Of a stretch of 54,068 nt of DNA, positions 25,604 through 34,605 are shown in pieces (position 1 is the stretch's first letter; the number at the start of each line of letters is the position of its first letter). The stretch is taken from NCBI GenBank assembly GCA_934255135.1, contig CAKQMV010000014.1:1-54068 (forward strand), in the 5' to 3' direction. The position numbers were made by a program, and so were the translations under genes. This stretch comes from an uncultured Clostridia bacterium (GTDB lineage Bacteria > Bacillota > Clostridia > Peptostreptococcales > Anaerovoracaceae). The notes below the pieces were generated by a model. It saw nothing but the letters and a program-made list of their open reading frames with translations, did not search any database and was not told the DNA's origin.

Positions 25604-26326
25604 CTAATACTGAGTCTCAGCATCTTCCTCCGCTAGCTCAATCTCCTCTTTGCTCAGATATCTCTTTTTGACAAAAGCTCCGAGCAAAAGAACCATCACA
25701 AGCAGTCCAGCTGCTATTCCGAAATAAAGCCATCTGTTCTCACCCGACGTGAAACCTGCTGTTCCGATAGTATAAAGACCAACGCCCGGAATCATAAACA
25801 GGAATGTGTAGAGCGAATAGTGACTTAGGGAAATGTCTGTTATTCCATAAGCAAAGTTCTGTATGTTGTATGGGAATAGCGGCACAAGTCTTGTGATTGC
25901 AAGAAGAACTATATCACTTCTTGAAGAATCATCGAACAGAATCTTCTTCATAAGCCTATTCTTCTCAACCATTGGCTTAACCGAATCCTTAAGGAAAAAT
26001 CTTCCCACAATAAATGCCATAATCGCACCAAGTGTTGTCGCAATAAGGCACAGAAGTGTACCCCACCACGGTCCAAAAAGCACTCCCGCAAGAATGGCAA
26101 AAGTAACGCCTGGCAGTGCAAGCACTACGCAGGCGACTATCGTAATAGCAACGTAGATTAGTGCAGCAAGAATAAAATTATCCTGAATCATATCAGACAG
26201 GAACTTCAGATTCTCAGAATTACTAAGGTATGCTGACCAACCGTAAATCTTATTCAGAATCAGAATTGCTACTATAATTAATACGAAAGCTATAAGCTTA
26301 ATATTCTTCTTAATCTTCTCAGGCAT
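25604..26326 (-). CDS. TVP38/TMEM64 family (VTT) membrane protein
   Basis: This 240-residue protein has the classical VTT layout: an N-terminal helix, a core with ALPGVTFAILAGVLFGPWWG and GTLLCLIATTLGAIMAFIVG, and LLAITRLVPLFPYNIQNFAYG with the R-x-x-P-x-x-P/x-N pattern. It resembles DedA-superfamily proteins implicated in lipid transport and membrane homeostasis. The charged tail (KEEIELAEEDAETQY) is probably cytosolic. It starts 31 bases after the butyrate kinase stop and may be read through from buk, while the next lipoprotein gene has its own promoter. Confidence 0.85.
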   Translation of the reverse strand: MPEKIKKNIKLIAFVLIIVAILILNKIYGWSAYLSNSENLKFLSDMIQDNFILAALIYVAITIVACVVLALPGVTFAILAGVLFGPWWGTLLCLIATTLGAIMAFIVGRFFLKDSVKPMVEKNRLMKKILFDDSSRSDIVLLAITRLVPLFPYNIQNFAYGITDISLSHYSLYTFLFMIPGVGLYTIGTAGFTSGENRWLYFGIAAGLLVMVLLLGAFVKKRYLSKEEIELAEEDAETQY

Positions 26327-26357
26327 TTCTTACCTTCCTAACCTAAATCTAGATGCT

Positions 26358-27473
26358 TTACACCTCATCAGGTTCGAAATCAAAGCCGTTCCATACAGGG
26401 ATTCCGGTATACTCCTTAACCTCTTCCTCTCCCTTAAGTGCCCTGATAGCACCGAGAGCAAGAGCCTCCATCTCGAAATCTCCACCAAACGACTTAACAG
26501 GAGCAATCCAGCCTGCGTACTTTCTGATCAGCTCTACAAACTCTTCATCTCTAGAAACGCCACCAGTAAGCACTATCGCATCAACCTTACCCTCAAGTAC
26601 ACATGCATAAGAGCCTATGTACTTCGCAAGGTTATAGGCAAATGTGTCATAAACAAGCGCACACCACTTATCTCCTTCAGCTCTTCTCTTCTTAATTTCA
26701 AGAATGTCATCTGTTCCGGTAAGAGACTTAAGACCGCCAGCCTTCGCAATTGCCTTCTTAGCTGTCTTGTAATCCCATGTTCCGTCGCAGCATCTCTTAA
26801 CAAGAGGCAGAAGCGGTACATAACCGGATCTGTTAGGAGCCATAGGTCCCTCGCCGTTTATAACGTCGTTGCCATCAACCATTCTACCCTTCTTGTGGGA
26901 TGCGATTGAAAGCCCTCCGCCGATATGACATACAATGAAATTGCAGTCTTCATATGCCTTACCAAGCTCAGCAGCTGCTCTAATTGCAACCTCCTTCTGG
27001 TTAAGCACGTGCACATGGGACTGTCTGTAAATTCCCTTGATGCCAGATAATCTTGCGATGTCCTCAAACTCATCACAGTCAGGTGGATTGATAACGTAAG
27101 CAGGCTTACCGAGAACCTCAGCAAACTCGTGAACAATCTGCGCTCCAAGCATTGCAGGATGCTCAGCGATTCTGCCTGAAAGACTGTCCTCTAGCATCTT
27201 CTCATTTACTGGAAAAATGCCGCCCGGTGTCGACTCAAGACCTCCCGAATATGCCGCATATGCATCCATATCCCTCAGTCTGAAACCGTTTGCGTTGATT
27301 ACTCTTCTGATCTCTGCAACTCTGAATGGTCTCTGATCATTAACTGTTTCGAACTTGTCGAGCTCCTCCTTAGGATGAACAATATTCTCCTTGAATACAA
27401 TCTCTCCATCCTCAAAAACCGCACACTTTGTTGAAGTGGAGCCCGGACTTAGTGTAAAAATTCTGTAACTCAT
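26358..27473 (-). CDS. buk: butyrate kinase
   Basis: Butyrate kinase converts butyryl phosphate and ADP to butyrate and ATP, the last step of one butyrate fermentation route (it can also act on branched-chain acyl phosphates). This 371-residue protein has the acetokinase/ASKHA features RIFTLSPGSTSTKCAVFE at the N-terminus, VCHIGGGLSIASHKKGRMVD and the VLTGGVSRDEEFVELI nucleotide region; NPPDCDEFEDIARLSGI is typical of Buk. The partner phosphotransbutyrylase gene is not in the window. A perfect-consensus promoter lies upstream, and GAGAGGCAGTT precedes the ATG, suggesting strong expression. Confidence 0.94.
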   Translation of the reverse strand: MSYRIFTLSPGSTSTKCAVFEDGEIVFKENIVHPKEELDKFETVNDQRPFRVAEIRRVINANGFRLRDMDAYAAYSGGLESTPGGIFPVNEKMLEDSLSGRIAEHPAMLGAQIVHEFAEVLGKPAYVINPPDCDEFEDIARLSGIKGIYRQSHVHVLNQKEVAIRAAAELGKAYEDCNFIVCHIGGGLSIASHKKGRMVDGNDVINGEGPMAPNRSGYVPLLPLVKRCCDGTWDYKTAKKAIAKAGGLKSLTGTDDILEIKKRRAEGDKWCALVYDTFAYNLAKYIGSYACVLEGKVDAIVLTGGVSRDEEFVELIRKYAGWIAPVKSFGGDFEMEALALGAIRALKGEEEVKEYTGIPVWNGFDFEPDEV

Positions 27474-27517
27474 AACTGCCTCTCACCATAATTCATAACA
27501 ATTACCGTTCGATATAA

Positions 27518-27546
27518 ATTATAGTCCTGCAGTTATATATTGTCAA
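27518..27546 (-). promoter_or_regulatory. consensus sigma-A promoter of buk
   Basis: On the minus strand: TTGACA (27546-27541), a 17-base spacer and TATAAT (27523-27518). Both hexamers are perfect, which predicts strong constitutive transcription of butyrate kinase. Confidence 0.88.
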
Positions 27547-27603
27547 AGTTTTAACAAGCACATTCATTGTTTCCATGTCTTTATTATGTACTAAAAAGAC
27601 AAC

Positions 27604-29640
27604 CTATTCCTGAACCAGCGTACCGCCGCAGCTTGAACCTGCACCAGCGGTGCATCCATAGCAGTGACAGTCGAACCTGATATCCCTCTCAAGTGACTCG
27701 ACCCTGCCCTCTGCAAAGTCGAAGATTGTAAGATCTCCATCCTTACCTCTGCATGGCATATCCATTACCTGATTGAAATCACAGTCGTACACTCGTCCAT
27801 CATAGCCGATACTTATCTGGCCTCGGCACATCATGTTCTCACACGCATCAGGGTTAAACGCGTCTATAAGCATGTTCATATAAGGCTCGTATGAACCACA
27901 CGCAAGAAGATGCTGACCATATCTTCCGACAGGATTGTTCGTTACAGCAAAAAGCTTATTAAAGCTAATGTCGAATCCCGCAAGCTCGCGTTTGTAAAGC
28001 TTCTCAAGCTCGTCCTGCTTTGGTGGCAGAATATCTCTCTGTGGATTAAACACTAGATCAAGCTCGAGTCCTTTATCCCTACCGTATCCAAGCCCATTGA
28101 GCTTCTTAAGAACCTCAATACTCTTATGGAACGTTCCACCACCTCTCTGACCATCAGAAAGCGCCTCACTGAAGTTGGGAAGACTCGCAATCACATTGAC
28201 ACCAAGTCTTGCATACTCTTCTGGAATATGCGTATATCCATCCTCAAGCAGAATTGTAAGATTGGTACGCACAATAACCTTAAGGCCCATTTCAGTCGCA
28301 GCATTTATGAACCACTCGAAATCCGGAGCCATCTCAGGTGCACCACCCGTAACGTCAACAGTCTTAAATCCATAACGGCTAGCTGTATCGAGCACAGCCT
28401 GAAAAGTCTCTCTATTAATAACCTCAGTTCTGTGTGGTCCAGCCTGCACATGGCAGTGAGCACATACCAGATTGCATTTCTTTCCGACATTCACTTGAAT
28501 AGTCGTAAGCTGCTTTCTCGTCTTAAGATACTCACTCTTAGGAACCATGTCCTCAAAATACATAACTCTCGCCATCGCATCGAGAAGGTCCTGTTCCGTT
28601 GCACTCTTCTTAGGCTGATATGCCTCGTCTCTAAAGGCCGGCAAAATGTCAAAACCTCCGAGTAGTGAATTTGCGATATATGTTTCCGGTCCGTTAATGA
28701 TTCGCTTACGATAGGAAACCTCTGCAGGACTGTTATGTGGCCATAGATTGTCAAACCACTCGACGTAGCTATCATGGTCATATCTTACCGGAACAGCCTC
28801 TACATAAACACCCTTATACTCACATCGATAAATAGCATCGTCACACGGATTTACGGAAATACGTGTAAGTACACCGAACTTTTGGCCGCGGAATGTAGGA
28901 AGGCCTGCTGATCCATTATTTATTACAATTCCGGAGGAGAGTCTTGCTGCTACAGCCGCACATGTATGTGTTGTAGCAAAAATATCAATACCGTTCTCCG
29001 CCATAAAATCATTAAGCTCTGCTTGACGTATTACATCCTCTAGTTGCTCGATTGCGCAGTCCCAGCCACCAAGGAGCTTCTCATCGCCGTGTGTTATTCC
29101 AATCTTAAGGCCACCAACCTTTGCTGTCATATGAGCAGCTCTATTCTCAAGAAGTGCCAGAAGCTCTTGTGACTTCTGAATTTCATTCTTCATCATGCCG
29201 TGGATTCTGTTAGATCTCGATACACTCGCATCATCCGTACAATCAGGATATGCACAGCCGCATCCAACGCCGATATCGTCGACTCTTCTCACCTCAGCCT
29301 CAACATTGCCAATTAGAGGAATATAATTCTCAATTTTCGTCTCTACAAGGCCAAAATTCTCAATATCTCTGTCGAACCAGTGTATGTCGCCGTTCAGAAC
29401 TACTCCGACTCTTCCGGATGCTCCGAGCCTCTCGCACTCATTCTTGTACATTCTTGTAAGCTCATCCGCAGCAAAGGGATTGCCGTAAAGACCGCCCGCT
29501 ATCAGAAGCGTGTCAAAAGTGTGATCATCTGTTACTTCAGATGACCACACCTTCTGATCTAGCATATAATCAATCGGGCAGGCACGACCTGCATCCTTAA
29601 AATTATGGCGGATGTAGCTTGGTGTAGTACAGCTTGCCAT
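27604..29640 (-). CDS. metallophosphoesterase fused to ArsS-type radical SAM enzyme
   Basis: This 678-residue fusion has two enzymes. Residues about 40-320 form a calcineurin-like metallophosphoesterase: LLIAGGLYGNP, NGDIHWFD (84-90), GNVEAE (111-116), THGDE (183-187), TTHTC (223-227) and NNGSAGLP are degenerate but ordered phosphoesterase motifs. Residues about 375-678 match ArsS (TIGR04167; DUF3641 C-terminus): cluster motif CNLVCAHC (389-396), VDVTGGAPEM, and a tail with GYDGRVYDCDFNQVMDMPC and CHCYGCTAGAGSSCGG. Founding ArsS enzymes join dimethylarsenic to the SAM-derived deoxyadenosyl group in arsenosugar synthesis; many relatives have selenocysteine in the tail, this one has Cys. No arsM is visible, so the real substrate is open. 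It is cotranscribed with the SSS transporter (24-base gap). Confidence 0.88.
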   Translation of the reverse strand: MASCTTPSYIRHNFKDAGRACPIDYMLDQKVWSSEVTDDHTFDTLLIAGGLYGNPFAADELTRMYKNECERLGASGRVGVVLNGDIHWFDRDIENFGLVETKIENYIPLIGNVEAEVRRVDDIGVGCGCAYPDCTDDASVSRSNRIHGMMKNEIQKSQELLALLENRAAHMTAKVGGLKIGITHGDEKLLGGWDCAIEQLEDVIRQAELNDFMAENGIDIFATTHTCAAVAARLSSGIVINNGSAGLPTFRGQKFGVLTRISVNPCDDAIYRCEYKGVYVEAVPVRYDHDSYVEWFDNLWPHNSPAEVSYRKRIINGPETYIANSLLGGFDILPAFRDEAYQPKKSATEQDLLDAMARVMYFEDMVPKSEYLKTRKQLTTIQVNVGKKCNLVCAHCHVQAGPHRTEVINRETFQAVLDTASRYGFKTVDVTGGAPEMAPDFEWFINAATEMGLKVIVRTNLTILLEDGYTHIPEEYARLGVNVIASLPNFSEALSDGQRGGGTFHKSIEVLKKLNGLGYGRDKGLELDLVFNPQRDILPPKQDELEKLYKRELAGFDISFNKLFAVTNNPVGRYGQHLLACGSYEPYMNMLIDAFNPDACENMMCRGQISIGYDGRVYDCDFNQVMDMPCRGKDGDLTIFDFAEGRVESLERDIRFDCHCYGCTAGAGSSCGGTLVQE

Positions 29641-29664
29641 TTATCTAATCCTTTCGTGATTTTA

Positions 29665-31164
29665 CTAACCTTCAATTCCTTCTGGGTCAATGTCTTCCCA
29701 ATCTGCATTTGCATGCTCTCTGTCGAGTGCTGCAATCTCCTCGTCAGTTCTACCCTTCCATGCAGGACGTCCCTCTGTCTTGTCCATCATATTTCCAATG
29801 ATTCCGCAAACAATGTATGAACCCCAGCAGAGTACGGCACCCCAGAAGTTAACTCCGAGGAAGTTTGCGTAATCACCTGTTCCAATGTTCATGAATGAAA
29901 GTGATTCTGGATTTACAGTATCGATGATTCCGAGAATCATACCGATCCAAAACGAAAGATGGAAGCCGATCTTAGTAGGCTTGATTGGACCTGCTCCGTG
30001 AATTAGGAAGATTGGTCCAAGACCCATAATCATTGTACCACTGATTGTAGTAGCAGCAAGAATATCAGTACCAACAATCATTGGTAGGTTACCTACAAAA
30101 GCAAATACGACCATGAATCCGATTCCGATCCATCTCGCCTTCTGATGAGGATCCTTACCAAGGATCGCCGGAAGATCTCTTGCAGTAAGCTTAGCAAGTG
30201 AGCTGAATGTAGAGTCAAGTGTTGATCCACCACACATAATCATAAGAACTGCCATAAGGAAGAATGCTGAAATGCTCATTCCCTGTGCAACAGTCTGAGC
30301 TGCATCAGTTACATTTTCAAGACCAGAAAGCATCGCATCTACACCGATGAGTGAGAATAAAGTGATTGCTGCGAATCCTAGAAGACCTGCAACGGTGAAG
30401 CACTTAAGCATCTTCTTCTCTTCACAGATAAATCCTCTGTCAGTCAGTACAGCATCGTGGAATCCGTATGACAGAATCTGAAGTCCAGAACCGAGGATAA
30501 AATCAACACCAGCGTTCATCTTCCATGATCCGCTTGTAAGATACTCTGACATTGAGTGATCTGGTAGAATCCAGAATAGTGTAAACATCAGAAGAACTAC
30601 GAAAAATGCTGCCTGAAGCACGTCAGTTACAAGTGATGATCTGAGTCCTCCCCAGCAGCTGTAAGCAAGCGTGATAAGAGTGAAAAGAAGCGCTGCAAGA
30701 ATAAATGGCTTGCTTCCTGACTCACCGTAATATCCACCGATTACAGATGTGTTTGACCAGATTTCGTTAAACAGTCTGATAAGAATTGCCGCACTGAAGC
30801 AGAATGCAGCAGCTACGCCGTAGTTGCTTGTAAGAAACTGTGTCATTGAAGTTGCACCAAATCTTCTTCTCATTCTGTAAATTGCATATCCAGTAAGTGG
30901 AATGCAGAGCCAGTAAACAGCATAACCGATACCACCAACGATACCGTACTTATATCCCATATTTGCACAGTTATAAACAGACTTTGCAAAAATCCAAGCG
31001 ATAAATACTGAAGAAGTAACCAATAGTGAGCTTGCAGCCTTACCCTTCTTATCGGTTCCCTTAAAGAACCCTCCAATAGTAACAACCTTCGGAGAAATCG
31101 CGAACATGATTACTCCATACACAACTAAAAAGCCCCAGAACAACGGGCCCATTCCTGAATGCAT
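29665..31164 (-). CDS. sodium:solute symporter (SSS family)
   Basis: This 499-residue protein has about 13 hydrophobic helices. The SSS signatures GYAIYRMRRRFGATSMTQFL, GGLRSSLVTDVLQAAFFV and GGSTLDSTFSSLAKLTARDL (the conserved Ser/Thr-rich sodium-site helix) place it in the solute:sodium symporter family. Members carry sugars, amino acids, nucleosides, vitamins or anions; I cannot assign the substrate. AAAGGGGATGTTAT precedes the ATG. It opens a two-gene operon with the phosphoesterase-ArsS fusion, which suggests it imports that enzyme's substrate or precursor; that link is inferred. Confidence 0.88.
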   Translation of the reverse strand: MHSGMGPLFWGFLVVYGVIMFAISPKVVTIGGFFKGTDKKGKAASSLLVTSSVFIAWIFAKSVYNCANMGYKYGIVGGIGYAVYWLCIPLTGYAIYRMRRRFGATSMTQFLTSNYGVAAAFCFSAAILIRLFNEIWSNTSVIGGYYGESGSKPFILAALLFTLITLAYSCWGGLRSSLVTDVLQAAFFVVLLMFTLFWILPDHSMSEYLTSGSWKMNAGVDFILGSGLQILSYGFHDAVLTDRGFICEEKKMLKCFTVAGLLGFAAITLFSLIGVDAMLSGLENVTDAAQTVAQGMSISAFFLMAVLMIMCGGSTLDSTFSSLAKLTARDLPAILGKDPHQKARWIGIGFMVVFAFVGNLPMIVGTDILAATTISGTMIMGLGPIFLIHGAGPIKPTKIGFHLSFWIGMILGIIDTVNPESLSFMNIGTGDYANFLGVNFWGAVLCWGSYIVCGIIGNMMDKTEGRPAWKGRTDEEIAALDREHANADWEDIDPEGIEG

Positions 31165-31198
31165 ATAACATCCCCTTTCTTCATAATTAAATCAAAAT

Positions 31199-31227
31199 AT
31201 ATTAGACTTAGTCTATAGCCTTTGAAA
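31199..31227 (-). promoter_or_regulatory. promoter of the SSS-ArsS operon with an operator-like palindrome
   Basis: On the minus strand, TTTCAA (31227-31222), a 17-base spacer and TAATAT (31204-31199). A perfect 13-bp palindrome TAGACTTAGTCTA (31203-31215) fills the downstream spacer and touches the -10, where a dimeric repressor would block transcription. Called by eye; no regulator gene is adjacent. Confidence 0.55.
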
Positions 31228-31298
31228 GAATAGCATAAACTAACCTTCAATGCAAATAGACAATTCCAATACAAGTGCACCTGCCCCCACCAGACAAA

Positions 31299-31327
31299 GA
31301 AGCCACTATCATCTAGATAGTAGCTTC
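31299..31327 (-). terminator. terminator ending the glycan/rSAM-associated operon
   Basis: An 11-bp stem (31299-31309 with 31317-31327, one G-U on the minus-strand RNA) overlaps the stop codon of the last gene and is followed by TTTG. It separates this operon from the SSS-ArsS operon. Confidence 0.7.
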
Positions 31328-33736
31328 AAACTTTTCAGCATTATTTCTGTTGTATCTAGCATAGTCAATGTCAAAAGCCTTAATCCTTCTCTGACCGAGA
31401 AGTCTTAGTCCCTTAACAAGGCCATCTACCGAGCTCTCCACAAGAGTTCCGTTATTCTCCTCAATAAATCTCTTTGGTCCCTCTATATCTGTACATACAA
31501 TCGGAACACCGAGATAATCAGCCTCCATCAGAACGATTCCGAAGCCCTCATACATAGAAGAAAGAATAAATCCATCAGCCCTCTTCATAACACTGTACGG
31601 ATTATCCATCCTAAGTATCAGAACAACATTATCTCTGCACTTAAGCGACTTAAGCTTACTGTACAGAAGGTCCTCAAAGATATTGTTCATCTGATTTCCG
31701 CCGATGATTATAAGGAAGCTTTCAGGATTCTCCCTGTGATAGATTTCAAAAGCGTCGAGCAGCCTGTCGTGTCTCTTCTCTTTTGAGAATCTGCCGACAT
31801 TTACAAAAATATCAGCATTGCTTTCTAGAATCTCCCTGAGTCTGTCTTCATCTATATTCGATCTTGTCGACTCGATAAACTCCGCTGGAAGATCACACTT
31901 CGCATCGATATCCTTAAGATTAACGCAATTATTTATTACTTTAATCTTACTTATATTATCGTCAGAAATATCAGAGTTCACAATCAGCGTCTCAGTCGAT
32001 TCCCTGCTCGCCTCAGATACTGCTATGATATTGTCATATCTGTCATAAGAGTATTCAAGTGCTTCAAGCCTCTGATTATCTCTTGTCTCAATTTCACGCA
32101 TCATATCACTATGGACGAATATTGTGCTCTTCGAATCAAACTGAAGGAACAGAAGCATCTTCTTATATGAATACCCGCTGAACTGAACTACAGATTCAAA
32201 TCTGTTATCATAGTAAAGTCTTCTTATTTCTCTTCTGTACGCGGCTTCAGTCCTCTTAATGAACCTCTCGAATCCCATCCATCTGAATTCATATCCAATT
32301 ATTCCGATTTTCTCACCAAGATCCGCATCCATCTTACCGACAATCGCAATATATTTAATGTTCTCAGGGAAAGTCTCGAGAATATCTCTGTTGTAATATA
32401 CTGTCGAGCTGTCGAAGGTCAGATAATAATTTTTCTTGTCAGTATCTACCTCATTCAGAAGAGCCTTAAGTGATGCCGTAACACCATTCCTTGAAAGATC
32501 ACCCGAGTATACAAGAACTGAAGGAAGACCGTTATCTGGCATCGGAGTCTCACTGATTCCAGTATCATTACCAAGAATCACCCTCTCAAGAAGCTTCCTA
32601 GTAGAATCAGCAGAATCATAACGACAGAATCGGTTCACAAACGCCTCATCCGCAACAGACTCACCGCATCTTATCGTGTTTATAAGCATAGAGACATTGT
32701 CAGTTCTGACAAAAGGCAGCTCATCAAGTGACATGTAAAGTCCCCTGCTCTCAAGATACTCCTCTTCATCGAACGTAAACAGAACGACAGGCTTGCCGCT
32801 GATTGCGTAATCAAACATTACACTTGAATAATCAGTAATCAGCGCATCAGTTCCCTCAAGAAAATCATAAAGCTCTATATCATCGGGAAATCTTCTGATG
32901 TGCTTCATACTGCTAAGCTTCATTCTGTCTGCCTGAACCGGATGAAGCTTCACGTACAGAACCTCACTATCAGTAAGCTGCTTGTCAAACTTCGCTAAAG
33001 CCTCTGACATCTCTGAATTGACATTGTATCCTCTCCATGTCGGGAGGTATACATAAACCTTTTTGCCCGCAGAAGATTTAATTTCTGAAGCTGCACCCTC
33101 TGCAAGCGCCGAATTTCTCGGATAGCCAGACAGAAGAATCTTCGCCTTAGACAGATTCTCAATCATGTAATCCCTTATGATAGAGTCACGCGTAAATTCA
33201 TTTGGAAACAGCATATAATCTGCCATAAAGAAATTCTTCTGGACGTTTCCAATAGTATAAGCATGCTCCTTGTCACGTCTTCCGAGTGTCTTAAGCGGCG
33301 TGCCGTGCCATACGTTCAGATATGTCTGTCCATCCTTCTTTATAAAGAAGCTGGCAAAAGTATTGTCGTTTATAAGATATTCCGCCGTAGCAACCGTACG
33401 GAAGTATTCTCTTGACCACATCTTGATAATCTTGCACCTGCTTCTGCAGCCTATGCTCTCAAGTCTTCTCTCAATCTTGCTTATGACCTTCTTGCCCCTT
33501 CCGACAAGACAGATCTTGTAATCGCTGAACTTCTCGTTGGTCGCAAGCTCCTTGAGAATGTGATAAATATTTCCGTCAATATCAAGTCCCTGCTGTGACT
33601 CGAGCAGAATCGTGTTCTTCTCAATCGGCAGCTCCTCAAGATACCCCGGATATCTCATAAGATTGAAGTACTTATGATCCGGAGTGATATTGTTCTTTAT
33701 TCCCTTAATAATAATCTGAGATTTATTACTACTCAT
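31313..33736 (-). CDS. CDP-glycerol glycerophosphotransferase fused to GT4 glycosyltransferase
   Basis: This 807-residue protein joins two polymer enzymes. Residues about 60-390 are a TagB/TagF-like CDP-glycerol:poly(glycerophosphate) transferase: LNVWHGTPLKTLGRRD, KVYVYLPTWRG, VKLHPVQADRMKL and DALITDYSSVMFDYAISGKP are the hallmark His and Asp-rich motifs. Residues about 430-800 are a GT-B glycosyltransferase with VGRFSKEKRHDRLLDAFE and SSMYEGFGIVLMEADYLGVP (the E-x7-E motif). Together they would add glycerol phosphate and a sugar to a teichoic-acid-like surface polymer at the cytosolic face. It is the last gene of the operon and its terminator overlaps its stop codon. It is mirrored by the GT8-glycerophosphotransferase fusion at 34606-37290. 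Confidence 0.87.
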   Translation of the reverse strand: MSSNKSQIIIKGIKNNITPDHKYFNLMRYPGYLEELPIEKNTILLESQQGLDIDGNIYHILKELATNEKFSDYKICLVGRGKKVISKIERRLESIGCRSRCKIIKMWSREYFRTVATAEYLINDNTFASFFIKKDGQTYLNVWHGTPLKTLGRRDKEHAYTIGNVQKNFFMADYMLFPNEFTRDSIIRDYMIENLSKAKILLSGYPRNSALAEGAASEIKSSAGKKVYVYLPTWRGYNVNSEMSEALAKFDKQLTDSEVLYVKLHPVQADRMKLSSMKHIRRFPDDIELYDFLEGTDALITDYSSVMFDYAISGKPVVLFTFDEEEYLESRGLYMSLDELPFVRTDNVSMLINTIRCGESVADEAFVNRFCRYDSADSTRKLLERVILGNDTGISETPMPDNGLPSVLVYSGDLSRNGVTASLKALLNEVDTDKKNYYLTFDSSTVYYNRDILETFPENIKYIAIVGKMDADLGEKIGIIGYEFRWMGFERFIKRTEAAYRREIRRLYYDNRFESVVQFSGYSYKKMLLFLQFDSKSTIFVHSDMMREIETRDNQRLEALEYSYDRYDNIIAVSEASRESTETLIVNSDISDDNISKIKVINNCVNLKDIDAKCDLPAEFIESTRSNIDEDRLREILESNADIFVNVGRFSKEKRHDRLLDAFEIYHRENPESFLIIIGGNQMNNIFEDLLYSKLKSLKCRDNVVLILRMDNPYSVMKRADGFILSSMYEGFGIVLMEADYLGVPIVCTDIEGPKRFIEENNGTLVESSVDGLVKGLRLLGQRRIKAFDIDYARYNRNNAEKFEATI

Positions 33737-33759
33737 ATAATTCCTTAAATCTGTATTTA

Positions 33760-34596
33760 TTATTCAAACCACCTGTAGAAGGCCTGCTCAAGTGGCTGGT
33801 CTCCGCGAATTCCAATTCTCGGAATCTCCATTGCGTCATCTGTTCTCTTAGCGTAATCCGCATTCCCGTAGAGGAATGCAAGCTTATAACCTGAATCCTT
33901 CGTAGCCTTTATGAAATCCTCAGTGTAAATTCCATAAGGATATGCGAGGTACTCAAAGTCAAGTGCCTTGAAAAGCATGTCCTGTAGCTCGAAGTCGCGC
34001 ACTATCTCCTCGTAGCTCATATCTGGAACCACGGGATCTACGTTGCTGTTGTTATGAAGCTTATATGTGTGTGACTGAAAATCAAGCTCTGGGTAATCCT
34101 GCCTTGTCTTATAGATATCCTCAAGCCCTATGCACGCCATCGGATTCTCAGGATCTCCCTTGAAGTTATAATCCTTGCCGATCATAAAGACAGTTGCCTT
34201 CATATCATATTTCTTAAGCACAGGAAGTCCGTACTTGATCACACTGTAATGACCGTCATCAAATGTTATCACGACAGACTTCGAAGGCACATTCCTCTCC
34301 CCCTTATACCACTCATAGAACTCGTCCATACTTAGAGTTGTATAACCATTATCGTGAAGGAATTTCATCTCCTCCTCGAAGCTTGAAAGCTTGTGCCACA
34401 GACTGACCTGATCTGTCAGAGTCTCATGATAGCTGTCAGTACAGATTCTGTGATACGTAATGACAGGAATTCTATCTGCATTCTCTGAAGACACATTCAA
34501 ATCAGATTCTGCCTTCCCGCAGGACGTCACTACAAAGCATACCATACTAAGCATGATTACCGCGATCAGTATCCCGTGCCTCACATCGTTTCTCAT
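33760..34596 (-). CDS. polysaccharide deacetylase (NodB/CE4) lipoprotein
   Basis: This 278-residue protein has an N-terminal signal with a VTSC lipobox (Cys near residue 26), so it is probably a membrane-anchored extracellular lipoprotein. The CE4 catalytic motifs follow: SVVITFDDGHYSVIKYG (metal and base Asp), LDFQSHTYKLH (two metal His) and EYLAYPYGIYTEDF (the RxPYG-like motif, with Ala-Tyr in place of the usual Arg-x). Such enzymes remove acetyl groups from N-acetylated sugars in surface polysaccharide. It sits between the two glycerophosphotransferase fusions, consistent with trimming the same polymer. AGAGGTTTAAG precedes the ATG. Confidence 0.86.
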   Translation of the reverse strand: MRNDVRHGILIAVIMLSMVCFVVTSCGKAESDLNVSSENADRIPVITYHRICTDSYHETLTDQVSLWHKLSSFEEEMKFLHDNGYTTLSMDEFYEWYKGERNVPSKSVVITFDDGHYSVIKYGLPVLKKYDMKATVFMIGKDYNFKGDPENPMACIGLEDIYKTRQDYPELDFQSHTYKLHNNSNVDPVVPDMSYEEIVRDFELQDMLFKALDFEYLAYPYGIYTEDFIKATKDSGYKLAFLYGNADYAKRTDDAMEIPRIGIRGDQPLEQAFYRWFE

Positions 34597-34605
34597 CTTA
34601 AACCT

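Noticed and set aside
27604..29640. Selenocysteine in the ArsS-like protein
   Set aside because: The tail codes for Cys throughout and no in-frame TGA is present, so no recoding is needed.
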